DNA of 37,550 nt from JBEKTY01 sp049515555 (GCA_049515555.1 JBEKTY010000070.1:1-37550), one strand, 5' to 3'; counted from the first letter of the stretch, positions 14,631-24,103 are shown. Made by a program: numbers and translations. The notes: generated from the letters alone by a model not told the origin.

Positions 14631-17600
14631 ATGATGAGAAGCCGCGGGACATCCTGGACGTTGTGGGCCGCTGCCTGGGCGACGTTGTGCGCCGTTGCGT
14701 GGGCCTTGCTGCTGCCGGCCGCTCGGCCGGGTGCCGCGGCGGAGAGGCAGCCGCCGTCGCCCGCCACTGCCAGAGCGAACGTCCGCCATCCCAATTTGTT
14801 GCTCAACCGCTCAGAGATCGACGAGGTCAAGGGCAAGATCCGCGCGCAGCCCTGGGCGGCCGCCCTGTTCCAGCGGGTGAAGGCCATGGCCGACGAAATG
14901 CTGACCAAGGGGACGCGCAACGAGCGGGAAGCGGCCCTGTGCTACGCCTTGACGGGTGACAAGCGTTACGCCGACTGCGTGCGGCGGCTGCTGCTGGATT
15001 ATGCCGGCGACTTCGAGCGGCAGCGGCCGAAGCTGGACCTGAAGCTCCAGCCCGAGTGGGGCGCGTGGGAGTCGTGGGGCGTCCATGCCTGGGCCTATGA
15101 CCTGACCTGCGACACGTTCTCGCCGGCAGAGCGGCAGCGGGTGGAGGATTGGCTGCGCGCGGCCTGCCGCCTGGTGATCCAAGGCGAGAAGCTATGGACC
15201 ACCACGCCGAACCTGGTCTTCGGCAAGCACTACAACGTGGGCCTGGCGGGCTTCTGCCTGGGCGACAAGGAATTGATCGACTGGGGACTGAACGACCCGG
15301 GCGCCCACGGGCCGCGCAAGGGCGGCTTCTACCAGGTGCTGGACGCCATGATCGAGGACCGGCACTTCTGGGCCGAGGCCCCCATCTACGCCCTGCACTA
15401 CGACGTGCACGGCATGCTGGCCCTGGCCGAAGCCGCCCGGCATTACGACGGCGCCGACCTGTACCACTACGTGTCGAAGAAGAGCGGCGCGTCGATCAAG
15501 GGCGTCGTGGACGGCTATCTGCTGATGAGTTATCCGCTGGAACGGACCGGCATCGGCCGGGGCTCGATCCGCCTGGCGACCTTCGCCGACGGCTCGACCA
15601 GTTACACGCCGCGGGGCGAGCTGTTCGACACCTTCCTTATCAACCCGTTGGACGCCGTGCCCAACTTCTCGGGCGAGCTGGAGATCGCCTACAAGCGCTA
15701 CAAAGACCCGGGCTACGCCTGGCTGCTGGGCTTGAACCCCAAGCGCGACGCGAACATCACGTACGGCCGGGCCACGTGGGGCTACATCGGGCTGACCCAC
15801 GGCGAGCCGCTGCCCGAGCGGACCACGCCGCCGCCCGCCCCCGGCGGCGTCTACCCCGGCCTGGGTTTCGCCCTGCTGCGGGCCGACCAGTCGCCCGACT
15901 ACTGGACCTCCGGCGGACTGACGGCCGTGGTCATGCTGGGCAAATGGCTCAGCCACGGCCACGCCGACGATTACAACCTGATCCTGCACGGCAAGGGCCG
16001 GTTGCTGTATCCCGACCTCAATGTCATTCAATACGAGCCCAGCTACCTGAACTGGACGCACGAGGGCATCGCCCACAATACATTGCTGGCCGATCATCAG
16101 TCGCCGTCGCACGGCCCGTTCACTACGCGCCAGGACCTGGGCCCGGACGTGAAGTATTTCAGCATCACCGGCAGCGCCTATCAGGACGTGCGGCAGACCC
16201 GGGCCGTACTGCTGACCAAGGAGTACCTGGCCGATTTCTTCCAGGCCGCTGACGTTCAGGAGCCGAAGGGGACAGTCCCAGTTTCGTCGGACGAAACTCG
16301 GGACAGTCGCCCCGCACGCACCCACGTGTTCGACTGGGTGCTGCACGGGCTGGGGCATTTGTACCCCGGCAACCCGGGTGCCTATCGCCCTAGCAATGCC
16401 CTGGTGCCGTACTACTGGTGGATAGACAACGAGCGCTCGCGGAGCACCGACGCCACTTTCCAGGCCGACTGGATCCAGCGCACGGCGGGCATCACGCCCG
16501 GCTTGCAGGCCCTCGGCCAGGAGTGGTTTCAGCAGGAGGTGGGCGTGCGGATGACCATGCTGGGGAGCAAGGGGACCGAGGTGTTCGCGGGCGACGGCCC
16601 GATGACCAACGGCCCGCCGTACCATCGCCTGGACGGGAATCCGGAAGGCAGCCTGCCGCTGGTGGTCGTCCGCCGGGAGGCGCCGGCCACGCTCTTCACG
16701 GCCGTTCACGAGCCCTACCAGGGCCGGCCGAAGATCCAAGCGGTCCGCTCCCTGGCGGCAACCTCCACGGCCGCGCTGGTGATGGTCCAGGCGGCGGATT
16801 TCACCGACTACCTGATGACCGCCTTCGACGAGGGCCAGCACACCCTGGCCTCAGCCGGCGGCGCGGTCTTCACGTTCTCCGACTACGGTTACCTGCGCAT
16901 CGAAAAGGGCGCGTGGCGGGTTCAGGGGAAGGTCGGCGGATTCCGCCTGCGGCCGGCTTCGCCGCCGCCCGATTCCACCGTCGTGGTCAACGGAAAGAAA
17001 GAGCGGTTGACTGTGGCCAAGGGCCTTGTCGAGTGGGGCAAGCTTCCCCAGGACTTGCCGCCGGCCGCCGGGGACGGTGAGGCCGGCAGCCCGCCGGAAC
17101 ATGCGGCCGCGGTCCACTGCCGCTTCCAACCGGAAGAAGTACACCTGGCGGCGGGCGGCGAAAAGGAGGTGCAACTGGTGCTGCGCGCGGTAGGCGAGGG
17201 TCGCACCGGCGGGCAGCTCCGCCTGCTTGCGCCCAAGGGCTTGCAGGTCGATCCGGCCCAAATCGCGGTCGAGCCGATGGAAGAGCCCCAGGAGCGGAGC
17301 GTGCGCTTCAAGGTGCGGGCCGAGAAAGACGCGGCCCAACTGCTGCGGGAAATCCGCCTGCTGCCGGAGGGCGGTCTGCGGGCCGCGGCCCAATCGCTTA
17401 CCGTCTCCACCGGCGTGGTCATGACGCTCGACAACCGCGTGCCCAAGAGCGGGCAGTTCGTCGTCCGCGCACCCGGCTACACCACGAAGGTCGATCACTA
17501 CAGCGGCACGAGTTTCTATCTGCTGGACGCCGACGGGCACCGCCGCTTCGGACGGGTGGTGACGGGCAACTTCCTCACGGGCTTCCCCGGCGTGGCCTGC

Positions 17601-18032
17601 GAGGGCAAGTGGTCGCTCGTGTTCGGGCACCAGTGCGAAGGCATTTGGACCGGTCAGCACAACCTGACCGTGCGGCCGCTGGGCCTGGACGGCGCGCCCA
17701 ATGCCCGCTTGCTCTACACGTACTTCGAGGACCGGATCGTGATCGGAATGACGCCGCCCACCGACACGACCAAGGAGTTCACGATGTGGCTGGGCAACTT
17801 CGACTTCCTGGGCTCGCCCATTCACAACGGCAAACAAGAGCAGCCCTGGTCGCCCATCGTGGCCGACCGCTTCTTCTTCCCGCACCCGCTGTATCGCCAG
17901 GGAGTGCTGCTGACGACGCCCCCCAAGACCTCATTGCAGCTCCGGGGCGACACGGCCGTAAGTTTCCCCATCCGGGCCGGCCAGGAGGTAACGCTGAAGT
18001 TCGCCGAAGCGGGCGAGGCGAAAGGAAAATAG
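14631..18032 (+). CDS. Secreted heparinase II/III-like polysaccharide lyase, 1133 residues
   Basis: It has a signal peptide (about residues 1-37). RHPNLLLNRSEIDEVKGKI opens an alpha/alpha-toroid, in which GKHYNVGLAGFCLGDKELIDWGLNDPG and YDVHGMLALAEAARHYDGADLYHY hold the conserved H, N and Y region of lyases. The heparinase II/III beta-sandwich follows: LLRADQSPDYW, SHGHADDYNLILHGKGRLLYPDLN, THEGIAHNTLLAD. Such enzymes cleave uronate-containing polysaccharides by beta-elimination; alginate, heparin-like or other substrates cannot be told apart here. About 300 C-terminal residues exceed the usual family size. Residues about 544-561 are an in-frame palindromic repeat absent from the paralogue at 30545. 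ATG 14631 has AAGGAG 6 nt upstream. It ends 23 bp before a twin-hairpin repeat. Confidence 0.88.
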   Translation: MMRSRGTSWTLWAAAWATLCAVAWALLLPAARPGAAAERQPPSPATARANVRHPNLLLNRSEIDEVKGKIRAQPWAAALFQRVKAMADEMLTKGTRNEREAALCYALTGDKRYADCVRRLLLDYAGDFERQRPKLDLKLQPEWGAWESWGVHAWAYDLTCDTFSPAERQRVEDWLRAACRLVIQGEKLWTTTPNLVFGKHYNVGLAGFCLGDKELIDWGLNDPGAHGPRKGGFYQVLDAMIEDRHFWAEAPIYALHYDVHGMLALAEAARHYDGADLYHYVSKKSGASIKGVVDGYLLMSYPLERTGIGRGSIRLATFADGSTSYTPRGELFDTFLINPLDAVPNFSGELEIAYKRYKDPGYAWLLGLNPKRDANITYGRATWGYIGLTHGEPLPERTTPPPAPGGVYPGLGFALLRADQSPDYWTSGGLTAVVMLGKWLSHGHADDYNLILHGKGRLLYPDLNVIQYEPSYLNWTHEGIAHNTLLADHQSPSHGPFTTRQDLGPDVKYFSITGSAYQDVRQTRAVLLTKEYLADFFQAADVQEPKGTVPVSSDETRDSRPARTHVFDWVLHGLGHLYPGNPGAYRPSNALVPYYWWIDNERSRSTDATFQADWIQRTAGITPGLQALGQEWFQQEVGVRMTMLGSKGTEVFAGDGPMTNGPPYHRLDGNPEGSLPLVVVRREAPATLFTAVHEPYQGRPKIQAVRSLAATSTAALVMVQAADFTDYLMTAFDEGQHTLASAGGAVFTFSDYGYLRIEKGAWRVQGKVGGFRLRPASPPPDSTVVVNGKKERLTVAKGLVEWGKLPQDLPPAAGDGEAGSPPEHAAAVHCRFQPEEVHLAAGGEKEVQLVLRAVGEGRTGGQLRLLAPKGLQVDPAQIAVEPMEEPQERSVRFKVRAEKDAAQLLREIRLLPEGGLRAAAQSLTVSTGVVMTLDNRVPKSGQFVVRAPGYTTKVDHYSGTSFYLLDADGHRRFGRVVTGNFLTGFPGVACEGKWSLVFGHQCEGIWTGQHNLTVRPLGLDGAPNARLLYTYFEDRIVIGMTPPTDTTKEFTMWLGNFDFLGSPIHNGKQEQPWSPIVADRFFFPHPLYRQGVLLTTPPKTSLQLRGDTAVSFPIRAGQEVTLKFAEAGEAKGK
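16268..16313. repeat. Palindromic repeat inserted in frame in the lyase gene
   Basis: GGGGACAGTCCCAGTTTCG (16268-16286) and its imperfect inverse CGAAACTCGGGACAG...GCCCC (16292-16313) form a hairpin. It encodes about KGTVPVSSDETRDSRP between LADFFQAAD and THVFDWVLHGLG. The paralogue reads LADFFWATSPTGHVYDWALHGFG with no such insert. Confidence 0.8.
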
Positions 18033-18055
18033 TGGCCTGTCCAAGTCGAGCTTAC

Positions 18056-18120
<65 letters not shown>

Positions 18121-18177
18121 AACTCGTAAAGTCGAGATGGACAGACCAACAGGGCCTATCCGGACTTTTGCAAACTA

Positions 18178-18215
18178 CTCCCCTCGCCCTTTGGGAGAGG
18201 GGCAGGGGGTGAGGG
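18178..18215. repeat. CCCTCTCCC-family repeat in reverse orientation
   Basis: CCCCTCGCCC, TTT, GGGAGAGGGG and the tail CAGGGGGTGAGGG are the reverse-oriented counterpart of the units at 7196 and 11810. It lies 59 bp past the end of the leftward synthase-like gene and may help separate the convergent transcripts. Confidence 0.65.
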
Positions 18216-18273
18216 CTCGGAGAGGATACACGAGCAGGGGACCGGGCAATCCGCAACTTGCGAGAGTCCAGCT

Positions 18274-21200
18274 TTATTTTTGTGCGGCCTCGTTGCGGAG
18301 GAAGGTCGCCAGGTCGGATTCGGCTTTTGCGGCCAGCGGGTTGAGAGTCTTGCCGTACACGTCGGCGCGCAGTTTGAGGAACGCCAGTTCCCAAGGCACG
18401 TTGGGCTCGTAACTCTCGACCAAGGCAGCGGTATCCTGCGGACCGACTTGAGCAGCAACCAGGTAAGCGGCTACCCTTCTTTGGTCGTCGGCATACAAGG
18501 CGGCGAACGGCTGTTGCAAGGCCGGCAGCAATTCCCGTGCACAGGCACGATCGCTTAACGCCGCGCCTGCCGCCACCTCGATCGCCTTGTGCGTCAGGTC
18601 GAACACCGGCCAGGGATCTTGCCTGAGACCGACGAACACCTTTGCCAGCTTCTGGGCCGCTTCCGGCTTGCGTCCGCGGGCGAACAGGAAAATACCCTCG
18701 ATCATCTCCGACTCGCGCGGATTGTAGCTCCGCAGTTGCTCGGCCAGCGATATCGCCTTGGCGCTTCCCTTCATGGCATAAGCCAGGGCCAGAAGAGCGG
18801 TCTCCGTGGGGTAGCGGGCCTGGCGGGGCTGGGCCTCCCACTGCCAGATCATGCCCGAGTAGTCGCCCGCCAAGTATCGCCTCCACGCCCTGATGCGCGC
18901 AGCCTGGCCCGGGCTCGCAGGGCGAACGTCAGGGACCTCTTGCTGAAGTACCGACATGGCACTGCGCTCGTCTTCGACGCCTTCCCAATCCAGGCCCTCG
19001 AAGCGGCACGCCGGCCGATGGGCCTCGAGTGCCATGGCCCGCTGGCGGAGCTTGGCCAAGGAGAAGCCGCCCGGCCGGCCCAGCGTGCGGGCAAATCCGT
19101 ACTCGATGCGATTGTGATCGTCTGTGTTCAGGCAGCGCACATAGTTCCGGCCGGCCTCCTCAACCAACCGCTGGCCGGCCACGTAGCGCGCCAGGAAGCC
19201 TTCCATCTGCGTAGCCCGCCAGGCTACCGCCAGGACGGTGCGATAGGGTTCCTCGGCCATCCGCCGGCGAATTCCTTCGGCGGTGTACGAAAACGGCTGG
19301 TTGGAGCACAGTATGAGCATGTCGTCATGTTTGGACCGCCAAATCTCGACGTGCTGGAACACCGACTTCAAGGTGGCGAAGATCGTAAAGACCGTCTGCT
19401 CGTCGGTCTCGTAGGCCTGCAGCCACTGCATGAGCAGCCCGCCCTCGTTGAGTCGCCCGCTGGCGGCTTGGTAGAACTCCCGCGTGAAAAGATTGGCAAT
19501 TCCGGCCCGATACGGATTGGAGGGCTCGGAGGCGATGATGTCGTACATTTGCCGGTTGGTCAGCAGCACTTCCCGCGCGTCGTTGTAAATGACGTGGATC
19601 TTCGGGTTATGGAACACGTCTGCATTAAGCGCGGCGCAGCGGCGAACCATTTCGTCCAGCGCCGGCTCGATCTCGACGGCGTCTACGCGCTCGACCGAAG
19701 GGATCTTTCCCAGCCAACCCGCCGTCTCGCCGGTGCCCAGCCCGACGACGCAACAGGTCTTCGGCTGCGGATGCAGGGCCGCCGGCAGTATCCCCAAGCA
19801 CATCTGCGTGGCTGCGTCGTGTATCGCATTCCCGTCGCACTTGCCGTTCACCATGAAGGAGTAGCCGCTCTCGACGGCAATTGCCACGCCGGCCTCGACG
19901 CCGTCGGCCTGCCACACGACTGCGCGTCGCTCTTGGTTCTCCCACATGATCTTGGCGTTTTCGGTCCATGGCTTGGGAAGGTGGGCGCGGCCCGAGCCGA
20001 TGTCGCCATGCCGCCACACGGCGGTAGGACCGGTGAACGCCAGCAGGGCAACGGCAGTGATTCCGATGCCCACACACGGCAGAAGATTGCGCCTCGGCCG
20101 CTGCGCCCGGGCGGCAACCACCGCCAGATACGCACACCACACGGCCAGCGTGATCCCCACCGCGCGCCATGCGCCCACCGCCGACAGAAGCGGAATCAAG
20201 CCGAATCCGCCGGCCAGCGATCCGAGAATGCTGCCCGTCGTATTGAAGGCGTAGGTCGAGCCCACTTGCCGCCCCACGTCCTTGTCGCCGCGGCCCAGCA
20301 GGGCGATCAAGGCGGGGAACTGCACTCCGCTGACGATCGCACCGGGCAGAACGACAATCACCGCGATCGCCGACCAGCCCAGCACCTCGCCCGCAAAACC
20401 CAGCCGGTTCGACTGGTGAAGCATCGCCGCGGCAATCGCCAGGCGATCGCCCAGGGCAAAGGGGATGGCCAGGAACATGGCCTCCAGGCCGCAGGTCAGG
20501 GAGAGACTTTGCAAGCTGGGCGGCCTGCGGCGAAAACACAGCGGATACAGGGCCCCGCCCAGCCCGATCCCCAGTAGCGCGACCGACAAGATCAAGCCGA
20601 AGGTGTAGGTCGTGCCGCCGAGAATGGGCGCCAGCATGCGATACCACACCAGTTCCATCAACATGAAGGCGAACCCCACCACCCCCGCGGTGGCATACAC
20701 GTGGATCGGATGGGGAAGGCCCTGGCCAGCACCGGCCGGCTGCTTCCGCTCGCCGGCGGCCTTCTTTCTTGCCGATGGTTGCGCCGGCAGCGCCGCAAAT
20801 CGATGCCGCGACAAGAACCAGGCACAGGTGGACAGTGCGGCGTTCACCAGGCAGGCCGACCAGAGCGTAAACCGCGTGCCGAGCATGGGCAACATGAGAA
20901 ACGTGCTGGCCAGCGCTCCCGCTACGGCCCCCATCGTATTCAGGCCGTACAGGATCGCCGCCGCGCGCCGGTTTTCGTCCTGGGGCGTGGTTACCGCCGC
21001 CACGGCCGCCGGCAGCGTTCCGCCCATGAGCAAAGTCGGCGTCAGAAGAATAAAAGCCGACAGGGCCAATCTGACCGCGGCGGCGCCCGGCGCACCCAGG
21101 GCCATCTGCCCGCCCAGAGCGATGTAAACCGCACGCGAGGCGTCTATCAACCACGGGCTGAGGCCCACGCTGATCGCAATCAAGCCTTCCAGCAGGGCAT

Positions 21201-21417
21201 AGAAGGCCAGCGGGTTGGCCCGCGCATCGGCCCGTGGGCCCAGCAGGGCGTTCCCCATTCCCAGGCCGCCCATGAAGATGGCCAACACGGCCGCCGAGGC
21301 CGCCGTCGTGCTGCCGAAGACGAGCCGCAATTCACGCAGCCACGTCACCTGGTAGATCAGGGCGCAGCCGCCCGAACCCACCAGCAGCAGCCCGACCAAG
21401 GCGAAGCACTTGTTCAT
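18274..21417 (-). CDS. Membrane-fused spermidine-synthase-like protein with C-terminal repeat domain
   Basis: A 1047-residue protein in three parts. Residues about 1-470 hold 12 or more membrane helices of the fused MFS/spermidine-synthase type (GGCALIYQVTWLRELRLVFGST at the start). Residues about 500-790 are a synthase-like Rossmann domain: CCVVGLGTGETAGWLGK, VDAVEIEP, VIYNDAREVL, and IIASEPSNPYRAGIANLFTREFY in place of the polyamine-site D-rich loop. Residues about 850-1047 are helical with a TPR-like rhythm (TALLALAYAMKGSAKAISLAEQL). True spermidine synthases transfer aminopropyl groups from decarboxylated SAM; membrane-fused relatives are widespread in planctomycetes with no proven product. 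ATG 21417 opens the first helix. It converges with the lyase and follows the toxin-antitoxin pair on the same strand by 24 bp. Confidence 0.85.
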   Translation of the reverse strand: MNKCFALVGLLLVGSGGCALIYQVTWLRELRLVFGSTTAASAAVLAIFMGGLGMGNALLGPRADARANPLAFYALLEGLIAISVGLSPWLIDASRAVYIALGGQMALGAPGAAAVRLALSAFILLTPTLLMGGTLPAAVAAVTTPQDENRRAAAILYGLNTMGAVAGALASTFLMLPMLGTRFTLWSACLVNAALSTCAWFLSRHRFAALPAQPSARKKAAGERKQPAGAGQGLPHPIHVYATAGVVGFAFMLMELVWYRMLAPILGGTTYTFGLILSVALLGIGLGGALYPLCFRRRPPSLQSLSLTCGLEAMFLAIPFALGDRLAIAAAMLHQSNRLGFAGEVLGWSAIAVIVVLPGAIVSGVQFPALIALLGRGDKDVGRQVGSTYAFNTTGSILGSLAGGFGLIPLLSAVGAWRAVGITLAVWCAYLAVVAARAQRPRRNLLPCVGIGITAVALLAFTGPTAVWRHGDIGSGRAHLPKPWTENAKIMWENQERRAVVWQADGVEAGVAIAVESGYSFMVNGKCDGNAIHDAATQMCLGILPAALHPQPKTCCVVGLGTGETAGWLGKIPSVERVDAVEIEPALDEMVRRCAALNADVFHNPKIHVIYNDAREVLLTNRQMYDIIASEPSNPYRAGIANLFTREFYQAASGRLNEGGLLMQWLQAYETDEQTVFTIFATLKSVFQHVEIWRSKHDDMLILCSNQPFSYTAEGIRRRMAEEPYRTVLAVAWRATQMEGFLARYVAGQRLVEEAGRNYVRCLNTDDHNRIEYGFARTLGRPGGFSLAKLRQRAMALEAHRPACRFEGLDWEGVEDERSAMSVLQQEVPDVRPASPGQAARIRAWRRYLAGDYSGMIWQWEAQPRQARYPTETALLALAYAMKGSAKAISLAEQLRSYNPRESEMIEGIFLFARGRKPEAAQKLAKVFVGLRQDPWPVFDLTHKAIEVAAGAALSDRACARELLPALQQPFAALYADDQRRVAAYLVAAQVGPQDTAALVESYEPNVPWELAFLKLRADVYGKTLNPLAAKAESDLATFLRNEAAQK

Positions 21418-21441
21418 AGTGGAATGCGGCCCTCGGCCCGA

Positions 21442-21810
21442 TCATCGGCCAATCGGAAGCACCCGGACGCGAATCCGATGCGCGGTGACGGACACGACGG
21501 CCCCAACTTGCATCTCCGCGCCGGCCACAGCCAATACCTGCACGAGAAGCGAGGCCACTTGCTCCCCGTTCAAGCCCTCGATCCGAATTCGCACGACCGA
21601 CGGGTTGGCCGCACGCGATGTCGCCAGTATGGCGTGGAAGTCGGCATCCAACGTGACCACGGCGGCTTGACGCTGGCGGGCCACGTCAAGGATTACTGCA
21701 TCGGCCGCTCGTGCCAATCCCAGGTCGCCTACGTGCTCGGCTGTTATTCCCATTCCGGCCAAATGGCGAAGCGTGGAGCGCGGTAGGCCCTGGTCCAACA
21801 GCAGCCTCAT
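21442..21810 (-). CDS. DUF5615 PIN-like toxin candidate
   Basis: A 122-residue protein with a compact PIN-like layout: MRLLLDQGLPRSTLRHLAGMGITAEHVGDLGL, then ADAVILDVARQRQAAVVTLDADFHAIL. Conserved acidic residues sit at strand ends (LLDQ, TLDADF). DUF5615 proteins are predicted nucleases of the PIN superfamily and are usually paired with DUF433. The ATG at 21810 overlaps the stop of the DUF433 gene (ATGA, 21807-21810), the expected toxin-antitoxin coupling. RNase activity is known for PIN toxins in general and is inferred for this one. Confidence 0.85.
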   Translation of the reverse strand: MRLLLDQGLPRSTLRHLAGMGITAEHVGDLGLARAADAVILDVARQRQAAVVTLDADFHAILATSRAANPSVVRIRIEGLNGEQVASLLVQVLAVAGAEMQVGAVVSVTAHRIRVRVLPIGR

Positions 21811-22040
21811 GGCGCCGCCCGCAATTCGACAACCTTGTCATCAAGGTTCGCCGCAGCGTACTCAAGGGCCTGGCGGATGTCTTCGTCTTCGACCTCCGGG
21901 TACTCGGCCCGCAACTGCTCGCGGTCGGGGTACGTCGCCAGCGCCTCCAGCACGCGCCGTACCGTGAGCCGCATCCCACGAATACAGGGTTGACCGTTCA
22001 TAATCGCCGGGTCCGACGTGATTCGCTGGAAAGGTGTCAT
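21807..22040 (-). CDS. DUF433 antitoxin-like protein
   Basis: A 77-residue protein with the DUF433 signature ITSDPAIMNGQPCIRGMRLTVRRVLEALATYP, followed by REQLRAEYPEVEDEDIRQALEYAA. DUF433 is a small helix-turn-helix domain that commonly neutralises and regulates a DUF5615 or VapC-type toxin and represses its own promoter. It is the first gene of the pair and overlaps the toxin gene by 4 bp. The promoter should lie in 22041-22097, just before the decayed lyase tail. Confidence 0.85.
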   Translation of the reverse strand: MTPFQRITSDPAIMNGQPCIRGMRLTVRRVLEALATYPDREQLRAEYPEVEDEDIRQALEYAAANLDDKVVELRAAP

Positions 22041-22099
22041 TGTCCACGCTCCAAAGTCAGGTGGCCGCCCTCACCCAATTCTACCCGCTCGCGGCCACG

Positions 22100-22199
22100 C
22101 CGCAACTCTGGGGCGACACCGCCGCCAGTTTCCCGGTCCTGGCGTGACACGGCGCGACACTCCGGTCCGCCGAAGCGGGCCAGACCAAAAGGAAGGTAG
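22100..22199 (+). pseudogene. Decayed 3' tail of a third heparinase-like lyase gene
   Basis: About 100 bp align without a gap, except one extra A near the end, to the last 95 bp of the lyase at 14631-18032. Shared blocks include GGGGCGACAC, AGTTTCCC, CGCCGAAGCGGGC and AAAGGAA before TAG. The remnant reads QLWGDTAASFPVLA and then TGA, versus QLRGDTAVSFPIRA in the intact lyase. It has the same strand and no trace of the rest of the gene. It is clearly not functional. The remaining sequence of 22041-22270 has no gene. Confidence 0.75.
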
Positions 22200-22270
22200 G
22201 GCATGGCTTCAATGGCCACCTGTAATGTCCCGGCTTGCGCACAGGCTGGGATGAGACACAACGCTTCGTG

Positions 22271-24103
22271 TCATTCGCCTGCTCCATGGCTAGGGGGCAC
22301 CTCGTCCGACCGGCGACGGCTCCTGGCGCCTTTCCCCCGACGGGCGGGGGCCGACACGTCGCGGTCAGTGGCGGGCCGGATGTCGTTCGGCACGGCTTCG
22401 ACGCGGGTCCCTTCGATCCACTCCAAGAAGAGCGGCCGTCTCCTGGGATCTGAAGAGATCAGGAACGCTTTCTTTTGTGCCCGCGTGAGGGCGACAACGA
22501 AACCGCAGATGTCCTGGTCCGACACCTTGCTTTTGTCCTCGTCCTTTATGAAGAAGAGATCGTCAAAGTGCGTAATGAACACATAGTCGGCGGCAAGCCC
22601 TTTTGAGCTCTGAATGGTTGTCGCAGTAACCTGGATTTTCTTAACTCCCGGGTTTGCGAGCGGCTCGTCGTCGCGACCGATCTCCTCCTTCAGACCGTCC
22701 GCTGCCATCTTGTTTGCGTCAACGCCGATCTTCCTGAACAGGTCGGCAAGCTCGGCGTCATCCTTCGGCCGCCTTCCGTCCCTGACAATCCTGAGGACCC
22801 TAAGCGTCCCGGTGGCAGATCGCACTACGTTGGGGTCCTTATCTCGAATTAGCTGCAAGAAGCCCCTCGCGCCATCTTTGGCGCTCTCCTCCAGCAGGGT
22901 CGCAAACTCCTCGTCGTCAAACAGGTGTTTCGCGACAATGCGCCAGCCTAAATTGCAGTTCCGTTTGCGGAGGAGGAGCTTCAGCCCGTCCAGGAGGGTG
23001 GGCTCCTCCGGGCGCTTTGCCTCCATAATACGGACCTCCTTGAAGCCCCTCCGCCCGAGGGCGCTCGCTATTCTTCGGGACTGTGCCCACGTCGGGGAGA
23101 TTACCAGGACCGTGAATTTCTCCCTGACCTGCTCGGCGATCTTCTCGATGAACTTCTGAATGACCCAAGGGATCTGGCCCGGATGACAAGGCCGGTAGAC
23201 TATCGTGGGGTGCTTGTCGCTTTGCGTGTCCTTTTCCTCGGCGTCGAAATACCGGAAGGGTTTGTTGATTCTGCCAACGAGATAGCCACCGTCTGTTGCG
23301 CGCCTAATTATGTCATTCGCCGCCTCAACGACCACACGTGTGCACCTTGAGCAAAAGGGCAGGAAGAACCTGGCGTAGCCGGAGCCCTCTTGGCCAAATA
23401 GTTCGCGGATATGCTTCGGGCTCGCGCTCTTGAGCGACTCGTACAGGGCTTGGTCGTCATCCCCAGCAAGCAACACGGGACTCTTCTGGGCCAATAGGTC
23501 AATGAGGGAGACTTCCAAGGCGTTGAAGTCCTGAAATTCGTCCACCAGTACCTGGTCGAATCCCGGTATCTTGCTGGCGTCCCGCTCAAAGCACTTAACC
23601 AAGCCGTAAACGATGTCCGGGAACCCGTAGTAAAGCCCGTAGTAGTCCTTGCGCGCCCTGTAGAACTCGACATGCGTGCCCGCGTCGCTCCGGTTCTCGA
23701 ACAAGCGCTTGAAGTCCACGTCCGCGTTCAACAAGATCCTGGCGTCATCTCTAATGACCTGGGGAAGCTTGGGAAATATCTCAATTGCTTTCTTCGTGAC
23801 TTTCCTCAATTGGCCTCGGGCAAAGGCGTGCAATGTCCTCACCTCAGCGACCGCGCCGAGCCCCAGCGATAGGTCCTCAACAAGTTCGTTTACGAAGGTG
23901 AGCACGAGGGCTCGCTGCCTCCCCTCCAGGATCTTTCTGAACAGGTGTGTCTTGCCCGCTCCGGGTCCGGCGACCACCACCTTCTTGCTCGACGGCGACT
24001 TTATGACGGCATCCACGTATTCTTGCCTTTCACGCCCTGCAAGCGCGTACCTGTCCTCCTGGGGGGCGTCGGCCTTGCGCGACTGTTGGGCCTCGATCTT
24101 CAT
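22271..24103 (-). CDS. UvrD/Rep-type superfamily 1 DNA helicase
   Basis: A 610-residue protein. Walker A is GPGAGKT (residues 46-52), Walker B is VLVDEFQDF (DEFQD 188-192), motif III is GDDDQALY (214-221), and C-terminal motifs are ATTIQSSKGLAADYVFITH (V) and VALTRAQKKAFLI (VI). It is shorter than UvrD (about 720 residues) because the 2A/2B inserts are reduced, and it has a basic tail (ARRGKGARSRRRS). SF1A helicases unwind DNA 3'-5'; defence systems such as Gabija use similar short UvrD-like subunits. ATG 24103 has GAGGGG about 7 nt upstream. It lies 57 bp after the type IIG gene, so the two form an operon. GC content is clearly lower than in the lyase genes, suggesting transfer. Confidence 0.9.
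   Translation of the reverse strand: MKIEAQQSRKADAPQEDRYALAGRERQEYVDAVIKSPSSKKVVVAGPGAGKTHLFRKILEGRQRALVLTFVNELVEDLSLGLGAVAEVRTLHAFARGQLRKVTKKAIEIFPKLPQVIRDDARILLNADVDFKRLFENRSDAGTHVEFYRARKDYYGLYYGFPDIVYGLVKCFERDASKIPGFDQVLVDEFQDFNALEVSLIDLLAQKSPVLLAGDDDQALYESLKSASPKHIRELFGQEGSGYARFFLPFCSRCTRVVVEAANDIIRRATDGGYLVGRINKPFRYFDAEEKDTQSDKHPTIVYRPCHPGQIPWVIQKFIEKIAEQVREKFTVLVISPTWAQSRRIASALGRRGFKEVRIMEAKRPEEPTLLDGLKLLLRKRNCNLGWRIVAKHLFDDEEFATLLEESAKDGARGFLQLIRDKDPNVVRSATGTLRVLRIVRDGRRPKDDAELADLFRKIGVDANKMAADGLKEEIGRDDEPLANPGVKKIQVTATTIQSSKGLAADYVFITHFDDLFFIKDEDKSKVSDQDICGFVVALTRAQKKAFLISSDPRRRPLFLEWIEGTRVEAVPNDIRPATDRDVSAPARRGKGARSRRRSDEVPPSHGAGE

Noticed and set aside
15192..16841. A 549-codon minus-strand frame opposite the first lyase
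   Set aside because: It is a shadow of the lyase in high-GC sequence, with no ribosome site or recognisable motif.
18589..20577. A 662-codon plus-strand frame opposite the spermidine-synthase-like gene
   Set aside because: It lacks any recognisable domain; the opposite strand has membrane helices and a full SAM-binding domain.
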